A stretch of 64,000 nt of DNA, from positions 124,001-188,000 of the forward strand of contig JAEUKI010000009.1 in assembly GCA_016793325.1 (NCBI GenBank), given 5' to 3'. Every line of letters begins with the position of its first letter. The stretch's first letter is position 1. A model generated the notes under the pieces. The model had not been told where the DNA came from and did not search any database. It was given only the letters and a program-made list of their open reading frames with translations. The stretch comes from Myxococcales bacterium. Its GTDB lineage: Bacteria > Myxococcota_A > Polyangia > Polyangiales > Ga0077539. Made by a program: the position numbers and the translations under genes. Positions 9,628-18,843 of this stretch are shown in pieces.

Positions 9628-11043
9628 TTGCTGTACTTCGAGATGCGCTTCGGCGCAGCGAGCGGTGAAGCGACGTGCTCGCGGTGCCTCGCTGCGATCG
9701 AGCCGTCGGCGGTGCGGATCGAAGCTGCGCCGGGGCGATGGGCTTCATTTTCGGACGCGTTTACGCTCCATCCGGGCTGCGCGCTCGACGTCGACACGCG
9801 CAGCTTCAGCGAGCTTCTCGCCAGAGACGACGCGCGCTTCGAACAACGCGACGCGCTCGCGGCGCTCGCGGCGGCGCGGCTCGAGTCCATCGAAGACCGC
9901 CGCGATCGATCGTGGAGCGCCGTGAACGGGTACGGGGCGGGGCTCGCTCCGAAGCTCGGCCGCGACACGCCAGCGCCGCCCCTCTACCCCGCGCGCGATC
10001 CGCAGGGACGCCCGCGGGTGCGCGTGAGCGTGCACGGCACGGACAACGTGCTCGACAGCACGAAGCGCGCGTCGCTCTGGAATCAGCTCCGGACGATGCA
10101 GGCTTGGTCCTCTCCGAAACGCGAGTACGTCTTCGTCGACGGACGGCACGGCACGACCATCAGCGATCCGTCGCAACCCACGATCGGTCACGTGTACGCG
10201 ACGATCGCGAAGCAAAGCTCGTTTCGCGAGATCACCACGGCGTTGTGGCAACACAGAGCGCTCGGATTCGGCCCGCCCTTGCTGTGGCTCCTCGGCATCA
10301 AACAGTGGAAGAAGACCGACGCGAACGTGCTGAGCGTGCGCGAGCACCTCGCGTCCCAGTGCGTCGAGCCTGATGAGTGCCCCGTCCTGTGCGCGCCGCG
10401 GCTCGACGCCGCAGCGCTCGACGCCCTCGTGCTCGCGCTCGACGAGCACCTCGACGGTCGCGAGCTTTGGTTCGACGGGTCCCAGGCGCTCGCCTTCGCG
10501 ACGACGATCGAGCGCGATCTGCATCGTGGCCATGAATTCAAGTTAGGAGTCTTGAGCTCGATCCAACAGCTCACCCGAATCGGGGCGACCGACGAGTCGA
10601 AGGCGGTCAACGAGCGCACGGCGCTCTGGCTCATCGAACGGGGCAGGCTCCGTGAGGTCGACTCGCTGCTCGTCGACAAGACCCACGTGACGAGCGCGCC
10701 GTTCGTGGCGTGGTTCGCCGCGGCGACGGCGAACGGCGCCGAGAAGATGCAGCAGCCGAACGCAGCAGAGGCGATCGGCTGCGCGATGCTGGCGATGTTC
10801 GGCGCGTTCGACCGAGAAAACGCAGTGCGCGCTGCGATCGCGCTGTTTCTCGCGGTCGAAAATCCTCCGCGCTTCGGGCGACGACTCGAGCACTTGCGCG
10901 AAGCGCTCCAGCGACTCGCCGTGCGGGACGATCGCGCGGCGATCCTCGAGGCGATAAACGCGTCTCCCACGGAAGAACACCGACGGCAGCTCGCGCTGCT
11001 GCTCACCAGAATCGACGGGCGCGACGCCGCCTCTCGTACCTGA
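9628..11043 (+). CDS. Unknown protein with PARP-type zinc-finger-like N-terminus (family copy 1)
   Basis: 471 residues, starting at TTG 9628 after GAGGGAGG (9615-9622). The N-terminus has Cys17-x2-Cys20-x27-His48-x2-Cys51, which matches the spacing of PARP-type zinc fingers (CxxC-x28-HxxC). A central region follows with KREYVFV, PPLLWLLGIKQWKKTDANVL and CPVLC (Cys251/Cys255), then a helical C-terminal region with HEAT-like Ala/Leu texture. It is a tandem paralogue of the gene at 11170, with near-identical stretches in the core. I do not know the function; the finger suggests nucleic-acid or nucleotide binding. The gene has its own ribosome site and follows atpG by 48 bases. Confidence 0.75.
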   Translation: MLYFEMRFGAASGEATCSRCLAAIEPSAVRIEAAPGRWASFSDAFTLHPGCALDVDTRSFSELLARDDARFEQRDALAALAAARLESIEDRRDRSWSAVNGYGAGLAPKLGRDTPAPPLYPARDPQGRPRVRVSVHGTDNVLDSTKRASLWNQLRTMQAWSSPKREYVFVDGRHGTTISDPSQPTIGHVYATIAKQSSFREITTALWQHRALGFGPPLLWLLGIKQWKKTDANVLSVREHLASQCVEPDECPVLCAPRLDAAALDALVLALDEHLDGRELWFDGSQALAFATTIERDLHRGHEFKLGVLSSIQQLTRIGATDESKAVNERTALWLIERGRLREVDSLLVDKTHVTSAPFVAWFAAATANGAEKMQQPNAAEAIGCAMLAMFGAFDRENAVRAAIALFLAVENPPRFGRRLEHLREALQRLAVRDDRAAILEAINASPTEEHRRQLALLLTRIDGRDAASRT

Positions 11044-11169
11044 GCGCCCGGCGCGTCGACCCCGTCGAGGCCGTTCGCTGCTAGCGTCGACGCGCTTCAT
11101 GTTCGTGTCGTTTCCCTTCGCCGCTGCGCGCGCGATTGTCGTGTCGCGAATCGAAAATCGGAGGTCTCC

Positions 11170-12561
11170 ATGTCGATGGTGATGAGCCTCGGTGCGGAGA
11201 CCGTCGGAGCTCCGTGCGCGCGGTGCGCGCTCGAGATCGAAGCGTTGAGCCCTCTGGTCAACGTGCGAATGTGGCGCGCTGGAAGGAGCCGCACCTGGCA
11301 GGCCCAACTGCACCCAGCGTGCGCGCTCGATGTGGACACGGTCGAGTTCGGCAACCTGCTCGAGAGAGACCGCAAGCCGTTCGCAGGCCGTGACGAGCTC
11401 GAAGCGTTGTGGGCCTCACGAACGCTCGCGATCAACGATCGGCGCGCTCGGCAATGGACGAGCCGAAGCAGCATGCGAATCGGGGTGCCTCCGAGAATAG
11501 GTCCCGACGTTGCGCCGGCAGCGCTCAGCCCCGCGAGCGATCCCTATGGCCGACCGCGCGTGCGCGTGAGCTTCGACGCGAGCCCGCACATCGACGACAA
11601 GTTTTGGTCCGCGCTGCGGCTCCTTCAGTCTTGGCCGTCCCCGAAGCGCGAGTACGTATTCGTTCACGCTCCGGCGGCGTTCGCCGCGGAGGATCCCTCA
11701 CAGCCCGTGATCGGGCATGTGTTCGCGACGGTGGCGAAGAAGGGAGCGCGCCGCGATCCGAGCATCGACTTGTGGAAGCACCACGCGCGTGGATTTCCAC
11801 CGCCACTGCTGTGGTTGATCGGCATCAAGCAATGGAAGAAGACCGACGAAAACGTGCTCAGCGTGCGCGAACACGTCGCGTCGCAGTGCGTGGCGCCCGA
11901 TGAGTGCCCCGTGCTCTGCACGATGAAGGTCGACACAGCCGCGCTCGACGCGCTCGTGCTCGCGCTCGACGAGCACTTGGACGGGCGCGAGCTCTGGTCC
12001 GACCAGTCTCCGACGGAGACGTTCGTCGCGGCGTTCGAGCGCGATCTGCGCAGCGGTCACGCGTTCGATGAACACACCCTCGAGCGAATCGGCTGGCTCG
12101 CGTGCTTTGCCCGAACCGAGGCCTCCGACGCGATCAACGAGCGCAACGCGCTGTGGCTGATCGAGCACGGCCAGCTCGCCCACGTTCGCGCGATGCTCCG
12201 CGAGGACGCGCACACTTCCAACGCGCCGTACGTCGCTTGGTTTGCCGCAGCGCTCGCGAATCGCGCTGAGAAAATGCAGTCCGAACTGGCTGTCGAGCAG
12301 CTGGCGCTACCCATGCTCGAGCAGTTCGCGACGTACGATCGCGACCGAGCCGCACGCGCGGGGATCGAGCTATTTCTCGCGATCGAGAATCCTCCGCGGA
12401 TCGTCGGGCGCCTCGAACGCGTGCGAGAGAAGCTCGAGCGCTTCGCGACAAAGAGCGATCTGCCCATGATCCGCGCGGCCATCGACGCCAGCCCCTCCGA
12501 CGAGCACGCGCGTATCCTCACCGCCCTCTGGCTCGCGATCGACGGCCGAGCAATCCCGTAA
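11170..12561 (+). CDS. Unknown protein with PARP-type zinc-finger-like N-terminus (family copy 2)
   Basis: 463 residues. The ATG at 11170 follows CGGAGG (11159-11164). The finger is Cys16-x2-Cys19-x28-His48-x2-Cys51. The core has KREYVFV, PPLLWLIGIKQWKKTDENVL and Cys246-Pro-Val-Leu-Cys250. The C-terminal helical half parallels copy 1, including ALWLIE and ENPPR segments. Tandem duplication with divergence is clear. Copy 3 at 20390 shares the finger and core but lacks the C-terminal half, so the shared part is likely the functional unit. Function is unknown. Confidence 0.75.
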   Translation: MSMVMSLGAETVGAPCARCALEIEALSPLVNVRMWRAGRSRTWQAQLHPACALDVDTVEFGNLLERDRKPFAGRDELEALWASRTLAINDRRARQWTSRSSMRIGVPPRIGPDVAPAALSPASDPYGRPRVRVSFDASPHIDDKFWSALRLLQSWPSPKREYVFVHAPAAFAAEDPSQPVIGHVFATVAKKGARRDPSIDLWKHHARGFPPPLLWLIGIKQWKKTDENVLSVREHVASQCVAPDECPVLCTMKVDTAALDALVLALDEHLDGRELWSDQSPTETFVAAFERDLRSGHAFDEHTLERIGWLACFARTEASDAINERNALWLIEHGQLAHVRAMLREDAHTSNAPYVAWFAAALANRAEKMQSELAVEQLALPMLEQFATYDRDRAARAGIELFLAIENPPRIVGRLERVREKLERFATKSDLPMIRAAIDASPSDEHARILTALWLAIDGRAIP

Positions 12562-12663
12562 GCCGACGTCGTCGCGACGCGTCGACGTCCCGAGATTCCC
12601 GAAGTTGGGTGTCGCGAATTGAATGTGGAGTCGCCGTCGCACGCGCTCGTGATCGTTCGCTGC

Positions 12664-12669
12664 TACCGT
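12664..12669 (+). promoter_or_regulatory. Minus-10-like TACCGT, 13 nt before a start
   Basis: TACCGT lies just upstream of the ATG at 12683, which has no Shine-Dalgarno sequence. Confidence 0.35.
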
Positions 12670-12682
12670 CGACACACACACC

Positions 12683-13567
12683 ATGCTCGCGCCCTCTCCG
12701 CTCGCCGCCGCGCACTCGATGGACACGACCTGGTTCGGCGTGGACGAAGAGGGCCGCGTCGCGCAGTTCGAATCTGGTGAGGCGGGCGCTGTTCCGCGGA
12801 GGGCGGCGTCTGCGGGCGGCGCGGGGAGTCCCAATTTCGACACGTTTGCGCTGAGAGCCGCGATGGTCGCGCGCGCGATCGCAGCGGCGCCCGACGACCC
12901 ACCGGACGCGCAGAGCACGGCAAAGCAGTCGTTTCGCGCTCCGTCCCGCGCGCTCATCGTGCTCCGTGTGTCCGAGGAAGAAGCAGCGAGCTACCGCGAG
13001 AACAACGCGATCTCGGGCGCAGAGCGGAGCGTCCCGAGCGAGCACTGGATCGTCTTGCGCCCCAACGGGCCGCGCATCGTCGCGTACACCAAAGAGCTCA
13101 GCGTGAAGACGCTCGAGGCCCTCGCTGCGAGGCAAGACGTGCTCGCGCTGCTCGACGAAGAAGCGATGAGCAACTGGCTCTACGAGGCCCCCTCCGCTGC
13201 GCAAACAGGCGTCTATCTCTACCGTCACGGTGAGTGGGACATCCCGGGCTCGTACAAGTCCGGTGGCGCGCCCCTCGAACCACTGACGCTGAAGGAGCTC
13301 CCAGAGGCCACCCAGAAGGCGCTCTCGCAGGGCAAATTTCCGCTTCGCTTCGAGGACACGCCCAAGCTCCAGCTGGCGGACTACTTCGGCGAAGACGAGT
13401 GCGAGCGGTGGGGCGACGTGACGCTTCGCGGAGAGCCGAAGCAGCCCGTCACGCCGCCCGCTTCTCGCTCGACGAAGCCCTCGACCGCGGATCTCCTCAC
13501 GACCTTCGGAGTGCTCGCTTTCGCGATCATGTTTCTCGTCGTTCTGTTCGTCTTGGGTCGGCGTTGA
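12683..13567 (+). CDS. Unknown protein with C-terminal membrane anchor
   Basis: 294 residues. Near the start is TTWFGVDEEGRVAQFESGEAG, a pattern of the kind seen in uncharacterised myxobacterial proteins. No enzyme motif is visible. A Pro/Ser/Thr linker leads to one C-terminal membrane helix (about residues 271-291), giving a tail-anchored topology with the bulk of the protein probably in the cytoplasm. The stop overlaps the TTG of the radical SAM gene. The two may be co-translated, but I see no shared pathway. Confidence 0.7.
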   Translation: MLAPSPLAAAHSMDTTWFGVDEEGRVAQFESGEAGAVPRRAASAGGAGSPNFDTFALRAAMVARAIAAAPDDPPDAQSTAKQSFRAPSRALIVLRVSEEEAASYRENNAISGAERSVPSEHWIVLRPNGPRIVAYTKELSVKTLEALAARQDVLALLDEEAMSNWLYEAPSAAQTGVYLYRHGEWDIPGSYKSGGAPLEPLTLKELPEATQKALSQGKFPLRFEDTPKLQLADYFGEDECERWGDVTLRGEPKQPVTPPASRSTKPSTADLLTTFGVLAFAIMFLVVLFVLGRR

Positions 13568-14358
13568 TCACCCGGGTCTCCGTCGAGCCTTCGAGGCGCT
13601 GCTCGAAGGGATGCGCGTTTTGTTACAACGGGTCGAGCCCCGACGGCGCCGACGGGTGGAGCGCCGACGAGCTCGTCGCGTTCGCCGAGGACTGCGCGAA
13701 GAACGGGGTCGAGTCGCTCTCGATCGGCGGCGGCGAGCCGCTCGAATACGTGGGTTTGTATTCAGTTCTCGCGGCGCTCGACGGCGTGCTCGCGCGGACG
13801 CTCACGACCAACGGAATCCTCCTCGAGGACCCCGCGGCGCTCGACCGGCTCGTCGCGGCGCGACCCGACAAAGTGCACGTCTCGATCCACAGCCCCGAGA
13901 ACCCCCGGGAGGTCGAGCGAGCGGCCACGGTCGTCCTCGCGCTCGACGCGCGGGGCGTTCACGCGGGGGTCAACCTGCTCGTGCGTCGATCGAGGCTCGA
14001 GGACGCGACGCGGGCGTACGCGGCGCTCTTGTCCAAGGGCTTCACGCCAGGGCACATCGTGCTCCTCCCGTTGCGCGCCGAGGGCGAGCGCGACACGCCG
14101 AGCCCCGAAGAGGTGGCGCGCGTAGCGAATGGCACACGATTTCAAGCGATGAGCTGCCTGTCGGGCTGCAAGAAGAGCGAGCGCTTCGCGTCGATCGGCT
14201 ACGACAAGAGCGCCGCGTGGTGCAGCTACACGCGCTCGCGGCGCGTCCTGCGGTCGCTCGAGTACCGCGCGCTGGTCGAGGCGCTCGACGGGCTCGAGCT
14301 CGAGCGGTGCGCGACCGGGCTCGTGAGGCTCGGCGCTGCGCGCTCAGTACGAGAATAG
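13564..14358 (+). CDS. Radical SAM protein
   Basis: 264 residues from TTG 13564, which overlaps the preceding stop (TTGA). Cys13-x3-Cys17-x2-Cys20 (RRCSKGCAFCYN) binds the 4Fe-4S cluster, and SIGGGEPLEY is the SAM-binding GGE motif. Further Cys residues near the end (CLSGC, WCSY) may bind a second cluster. The enzyme cleaves SAM to start radical chemistry on an unknown substrate. The protein is shorter than MoaA-type enzymes. Its 3' end overlaps the convergent lipoprotein gene by 15 bases. Confidence 0.8.
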   Translation: MITRVSVEPSRRCSKGCAFCYNGSSPDGADGWSADELVAFAEDCAKNGVESLSIGGGEPLEYVGLYSVLAALDGVLARTLTTNGILLEDPAALDRLVAARPDKVHVSIHSPENPREVERAATVVLALDARGVHAGVNLLVRRSRLEDATRAYAALLSKGFTPGHIVLLPLRAEGERDTPSPEEVARVANGTRFQAMSCLSGCKKSERFASIGYDKSAAWCSYTRSRRVLRSLEYRALVEALDGLELERCATGLVRLGAARSVRE

Positions 14359-16173
14359 GCTCCCCGAGACGTTGAGCATGTAGGGCGTCCCTCGCGCGCC
14401 TTCGACGAACACGACGCCGTCGAAGCCCGGGTCCGCGACGAGGTAGTTCACGTCTTCTTCGCGAACGCGCTCGGACGAGACGCACGCGGTGCTCGCGGAC
14501 AGGGCGCAGCCGAAGTCGCCGCCCAAGCTCACCGATTGGGTTCGATCAGGGACGCTCGCCTGCGCCGCGTATCGACGGGCCGTCGGGGCGATGCGGTACG
14601 AGGCCGACGCGTTGACGCCATCGGGTGAGCACCAGAGTCCGACGGCGCCCGCGGCGCCCAAGACACCGGCGAACGTCCCGCCCATCGAGGCGTCGAACGC
14701 TCCGTCGCAGGTGAGCGGCGAGCTCGGGTCGCGGCGCGTGACCTCGAAGCGCAGCGGGCCTTCGGTGTTGATGCTCCACGAGTCGACCGCGAACAAGAGG
14801 GTCCGCGTTCCCATCGCGCCGGGCGACGGGTGAACGACCACGCGCGAGCCCGAGTTGCCTTGCTCGATCACGTCGTCGTTGCACGCGACGAGCGAGCCGC
14901 GCGCGCAGCTCTCGAACGCGAGGAGCACCGTGTCCGTCCCGTGCGCGAGCGAGGTGACGGCGCGCGCGTCGAGCTCTTGATTCGCGGGATACTCCACGCG
15001 AAACCAGCGCTCGCGCCCCGTCCCGCCTTCGTGACCCGAGAAGCGACAGGAGGGCTCGAGCAGCGTTCCGCCCCAGCGCGTGTCGACGTTGATCGTGGCG
15101 GTGGTCGCCGTCACGAGGTCGACTGAGCGCGCGTTTGCGCAGGATCGCCCGCTCTCTTGATCGCACGCTTGCTCTTCGTCGATGTCGCGATCGCAGTCGT
15201 TGTCGCGCCCGTCGCAGTACTCGACGTTGCCGCCGAAGTTGAGCCGATCCCCGTCGTCGCAATCGACGCCGAAGCACGCGGGACCCACGCCGAACCCGTC
15301 GCCGTCGCCGTCGAGGCACGGGGTTGCGCGCGCGTCCGTTCGCACGCATCGGCCGTCGGACGAACAAGTGTTTCCCGCGCCGCAGGGCGCGCAGCGCGGG
15401 CCGCACGATCCCGGCGCGCACCGCTCGGGAACCGCGCGCGCGGCCCACGTCGGCAGCGCGGTCGCCGCCACACATTGGCCGTCGTCGCCGCACGTGAGCC
15501 CGCGATCTGCGCAGTACGCATCGACGCTGCAGCGACGGTCGGGCAGGTTCGAGCACCCGCGCACCGGCGCGTTGCAACGCCGCGTGAGAAACATGCGAAC
15601 GACGGACTGCTCTCCGGCGCGCGGCCGCACGATCGCGTACTGCCGCCAGCGCTGCGGCGGATTCGCGGCGGTCGAGTCTCCCTGCGTCGCGATGTCCACC
15701 TCGACGAGCATCGGGACGCCGTCCCTCCCCGCGATCGGCACTACTGAAAACGACGCTGGGAGCGACACTCCACCGTCGGACTGACGCGTCCACGTGAAGC
15801 TCCGAACGCCCGGGTCGATCTCGAGGACATCGAGCATCGCGAGCGGATCGCCCGCGTCGCTTGCGTCGCCGCCCGCCGTCGATCCGTCCGTCGCGCGCGC
15901 GTCCATCACACCTGCGTCGCGCGCGCCGCTCGCGTCGTCCGAGGCTCCCGCGTCCGGTCGGCCCGCTTCGCCGTCGCGCCCCGCGTCGCGAAGCGAAGCG
16001 CTGGGGTCGTCGAGCGCCACCACGCGAACGACCAACGTAACCGCAAATTGTCTGGGAATATCCGTGTCGACGACGACCTCGACGTAGCCCGCTTGCGGCC
16101 TTCCGCACGCGGCGACGAGCGCGCTCGCGAGCGCCACGGCGAGGCTCGATTTCGTGTGTCGGGTGACGGTCAC
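14344..16173 (-). CDS. Lipoprotein with MopE-type metal-binding motif
   Basis: 609 residues. A lipoprotein signal (ALVAAC) is followed by an Asp/Ala/Gly-rich linker. A Cys-rich region then leads to the acidic motif DCDDGDRLNFGGNVEYCDGR continued by DNDCDRDID, which is the putative metal-binding repeat named after MopE. The last 230 residues look like beta-rich adhesion or binding domains. It is likely on the cell surface and may bind calcium or copper; the ligand is not shown by sequence. The GTG start overlaps the stop of the upstream SRPBCC gene (GTGA), so the two are translationally coupled. Confidence 0.75.
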   Translation of the reverse strand: MTVTRHTKSSLAVALASALVAACGRPQAGYVEVVVDTDIPRQFAVTLVVRVVALDDPSASLRDAGRDGEAGRPDAGASDDASGARDAGVMDARATDGSTAGGDASDAGDPLAMLDVLEIDPGVRSFTWTRQSDGGVSLPASFSVVPIAGRDGVPMLVEVDIATQGDSTAANPPQRWRQYAIVRPRAGEQSVVRMFLTRRCNAPVRGCSNLPDRRCSVDAYCADRGLTCGDDGQCVAATALPTWAARAVPERCAPGSCGPRCAPCGAGNTCSSDGRCVRTDARATPCLDGDGDGFGVGPACFGVDCDDGDRLNFGGNVEYCDGRDNDCDRDIDEEQACDQESGRSCANARSVDLVTATTATINVDTRWGGTLLEPSCRFSGHEGGTGRERWFRVEYPANQELDARAVTSLAHGTDTVLLAFESCARGSLVACNDDVIEQGNSGSRVVVHPSPGAMGTRTLLFAVDSWSINTEGPLRFEVTRRDPSSPLTCDGAFDASMGGTFAGVLGAAGAVGLWCSPDGVNASASYRIAPTARRYAAQASVPDRTQSVSLGGDFGCALSASTACVSSERVREEDVNYLVADPGFDGVVFVEGARGTPYMLNVSGSLFSY

Positions 16174-17504
16174 CGCGCGGCCGATGGTATCGCAGGCGCG
16201 GCGAGGCGAGGCGCGGCTGCGGCGAGCCAGACCATCTTCCACGCGAGGGCGTAGCCGGGCGTCATCCACGGATCGCGCGAGAGCAGTTGGTTGGCAACGA
16301 AACCAGCGCGATTCGCGTCGGCGCCGCCCGAGAGGACGACGATCGAGCCGCCCGCGCCGTCGCTTCGAACGTCGTAGCGCTGCGCGTCGTTTCGATAGTC
16401 TCCGCTCACGCCGCGCCAGACGACCGCGCGCGCTCCGTCTCGCTCGATCACGAGTCGATCTTGCTCGCCTTCGGTGCGAAACACGGGCGCTTCCACCACC
16501 GAGCGAAATCGCGCGACGCCGTCCTGCTCGGACACGATCGTCGCGCGCTGCATCACCGGGCCCCAGAGCGTCGCGTACTGGCGCACGTCGCGCAGCCGCG
16601 CGAACACCGCGTCGGGCGGCGCGGCCACGCGCAACGCGATCGCGCTCTGGGACATCACTTGTCGATCGTCCATCGTGACGGCGCCGACGACCGTGTTGCG
16701 CCCGAGCTCGACCCACCCCGCCGACGGCGCTTCGAGCGCGCCCATCGGGATGAATCGATCGCTCGGTCGCCTGGGAATTCGCAGCCCCGCGAGCTGCTCC
16801 GCCCGCCGCGCCGCGGACAACGCGAGCACGGTGTCGTAGCTCACTTGCATCGCGGCGATGGTCGACGGAGCGAGCCGCGCGACCGTGCGTAGAAACCAGT
16901 TTCCCTGCGAGGGATCGCCCCAGGTCGAGTAGGCGATCAGCGTGTCGGCTCCGTCGGGGTAGAGGTCCCAGCGAAGCCCGCCGGGGCCCAGCGTGGACTG
17001 CAGGAGCGTTCCGTTGACGCGACGCGGAGAGAGCACGTGAAGCATCGCGGTCGTCTGCACATCGAAGACCCCGAGCGAGACCCCGAAGCGAAACGCCACG
17101 CGATTCGCAGCGCGCGAGGTGACCTCGAGGCCCTGCACCCCGTCCATGATCTGCGCGTAGTCCTCGACCCTGGTGATCACTTGATGCACGGTCGCCATCG
17201 GGGCCCTCGCCCGGACGAGCACCGTGATCCTCGCGCGAACGCCCGAGTCGATGTCCCTGACGATCATCGCGATCCCGCGGCGCGCGATTGGACGAAGCGC
17301 CTCAAGCTCTTCTGCGCTCAAGCCCTCGAGCACCGGCGTCCCGCTCGTCCGCTGCGGCGCCAGAGCGGACACAGCCGCAGCGTCGGGCGCGCTCGACGCG
17401 GCCACCGCGGCGTCCGACGGAAGGACCGACGCGTCCTGCGCGTGCGAGGCGCGCGCGAAGAGCCCCAGCGCAAGAGACGCACACACAATCAAATTCCCTC
17501 GCAT
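16170..17504 (-). CDS. Secreted protein with two SRPBCC (START-like) domains
   Basis: 444 residues. A signal peptide (about residues 1-22, ending ASHAQ) and a short Ala/Ser-rich linker precede two helix-grip domains in tandem (about residues 80-240 and 280-430). Each opens with the alpha/beta pattern of SRPBCC proteins, for example RVEDYAQIMDGV and RDVRQYATLWGPV. Such domains bind lipids or other hydrophobic ligands. A promoter-like box lies 9 bases before the ATG. Its neighbour is a surface lipoprotein, so both may act in the envelope, but no enzyme links them. Confidence 0.75.
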   Translation of the reverse strand: MRGNLIVCASLALGLFARASHAQDASVLPSDAAVAASSAPDAAAVSALAPQRTSGTPVLEGLSAEELEALRPIARRGIAMIVRDIDSGVRARITVLVRARAPMATVHQVITRVEDYAQIMDGVQGLEVTSRAANRVAFRFGVSLGVFDVQTTAMLHVLSPRRVNGTLLQSTLGPGGLRWDLYPDGADTLIAYSTWGDPSQGNWFLRTVARLAPSTIAAMQVSYDTVLALSAARRAEQLAGLRIPRRPSDRFIPMGALEAPSAGWVELGRNTVVGAVTMDDRQVMSQSAIALRVAAPPDAVFARLRDVRQYATLWGPVMQRATIVSEQDGVARFRSVVEAPVFRTEGEQDRLVIERDGARAVVWRGVSGDYRNDAQRYDVRSDGAGGSIVVLSGGADANRAGFVANQLLSRDPWMTPGYALAWKMVWLAAAAPRLAAPAIPSAAR

Positions 17505-17513
17505 CGCTCGGCG

Positions 17514-17519
17514 AGTGTA
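17514..17519 (-). promoter_or_regulatory. Minus-10-like TACACT, 9 nt before a start
   Basis: On the minus strand GGGTACACT is followed after 9 bases by the ATG at 17504, without a Shine-Dalgarno sequence. Confidence 0.4.
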
Positions 17520-17541
17520 CCCTACGACCCTCGCTCGATCG

Positions 17542-18798
17542 TCACTCGGGACTGGCGAGGGCGCGCTCTTTCCACGCGAGCTCGGCCCACTCGTGGTCGG
17601 GGTCGCTGTCGATCACGATTCCGCCGCCCGATCCGTAGTGCGCGCCCTGGGAATCGACGACGATCGTCCGAATCGCGACCGCGAGATCCAGCGATCCGTC
17701 GCTGTCCAGTACGCCGTACGCGCCCGTATACAATCCACGCTTCTCGGGCTCGAGCGAGGCGATCGTCGCCATCGCAGCGCGCTTGGGAGCGCCCGTCACG
17801 CTCCCGACCGGGAGCATCGCTTCGAGGACCTCCCGTGCCCCGACGCCCCGCCGCGCCGTGGCCCGCACCGTCGAGACGAGGTGGTGCACGAACGCGTGCG
17901 GCTCGACCGCGCAGAGAGCATCCACAGCGACGCTCCCCACCAAAGCGACGCGCCCGAGGTCGTTGCGATGAACGTCCACGGCCATCACGTTTTCAGCGCG
18001 CTCTTTCTCGCTCGCGTAGAGCTCGTCCGCGAGCGCTCGATCGCGCACGGGGTCTCGGTCTCGCGGGCGCGTCCCTTTGATGGGCCGCGTTTCGAGGGCG
18101 TCGGTGCTGCGGTTCCACGCGAGCGCGCGCTCCATCGACATCGCGCCGATCGTGCACGAGGGCCCGCGTAGCAGCGCGGAATACGGCGCCCTCGAGCGCG
18201 CGACGCGCGCGGCGATTTGCGCGTCGGTCATCCCCCCGCGGGCGTGCAGCGTCCGCGCGACGTTCACGAGGTAGACCTCGCCGTCGAGGATCGCTTCGCG
18301 CACCGACGCGAGCTCGGCGCGGTGGCGCTCGCGGTCAGTCGCGCATTTGATTTCATGGGCTTCGATCCGCTCGAGCGCGCCGTCGCAGCGCTGGTACATC
18401 GCGGTCAGCGACGTTGGGCTCTCGCCGCCCGAATCGCGCACGGATCCGTCGTCAGCGATCGCGATCCACGAGTGAATTCGCTGAAGATACGCGAGCGGCG
18501 CGAGGTCTCCCCGCGGCCTCGCGTCGCGCGCGCTCGAAGGGTCGTCCCCGCGCGCCGCGTCGTAGCCGAGCCACCCGAACGCGAACGGCGCTCGCGCCGA
18601 GCCTCGCGACGCGAGCTCGTCCGAGACGCGGGCCCACGCAGCGAGCGCGCTCGAAGGGTCGTCGTCGCACACGAGCACCTCGCCCCGCGTCGCGAGCACG
18701 AGCGCGCCCTTGCGATGGAGCGCGACGAGCGACGGGTCTCTCGCGCACAGCGCAAAGGCTCTTTCGAACACGACGCGACGAGATACCGCGATCCGCAT
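17542..18798 (-). CDS. pabB: Aminodeoxychorismate synthase component I
   Basis: 418 residues. The chorismate-binding domain is complete, with RPIKGTRPR, ENVMAVDVHRNDLGRV and GSVTGAPK. The Lys in PIKGT is the residue that in E. coli PabB forms the covalent intermediate, while anthranilate synthase has Ala there (PIAGT). This favours 4-aminobenzoate (folate) synthesis over tryptophan. The amidotransferase (pabA) and lyase (pabC) genes are not adjacent. The ATG at 18798 faces the kelch-like lipoprotein gene across 45 bases. Confidence 0.85.
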   Translation of the reverse strand: MRIAVSRRVVFERAFALCARDPSLVALHRKGALVLATRGEVLVCDDDPSSALAAWARVSDELASRGSARAPFAFGWLGYDAARGDDPSSARDARPRGDLAPLAYLQRIHSWIAIADDGSVRDSGGESPTSLTAMYQRCDGALERIEAHEIKCATDRERHRAELASVREAILDGEVYLVNVARTLHARGGMTDAQIAARVARSRAPYSALLRGPSCTIGAMSMERALAWNRSTDALETRPIKGTRPRDRDPVRDRALADELYASEKERAENVMAVDVHRNDLGRVALVGSVAVDALCAVEPHAFVHHLVSTVRATARRGVGAREVLEAMLPVGSVTGAPKRAAMATIASLEPEKRGLYTGAYGVLDSDGSLDLAVAIRTIVVDSQGAHYGSGGGIVIDSDPDHEWAELAWKERALASPE

Positions 18799-18824
18799 GT
18801 GTCGCCAACCCGAAGAGACGCTGC

Positions 18825-18830
18825 TATATC
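18825..18830 (+). promoter_or_regulatory. Minus-10-like TATATC, 13 nt before a TTG start
   Basis: TATATC is in the 45-base gap between pabB and the lipoprotein gene. It fits the TTG at 18844 as start. Confidence 0.4.
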
Positions 18831-18843
18831 CGCGTCCAACGCC

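Noticed and set aside
12563..12590. Inverted repeat after the second zinc-finger-like gene (GACGTCG ... CGACGTC)
   Set aside because: The loop is long and there is no T-rich tail; GC-rich DNA makes such matches common. I did not call it a terminator.
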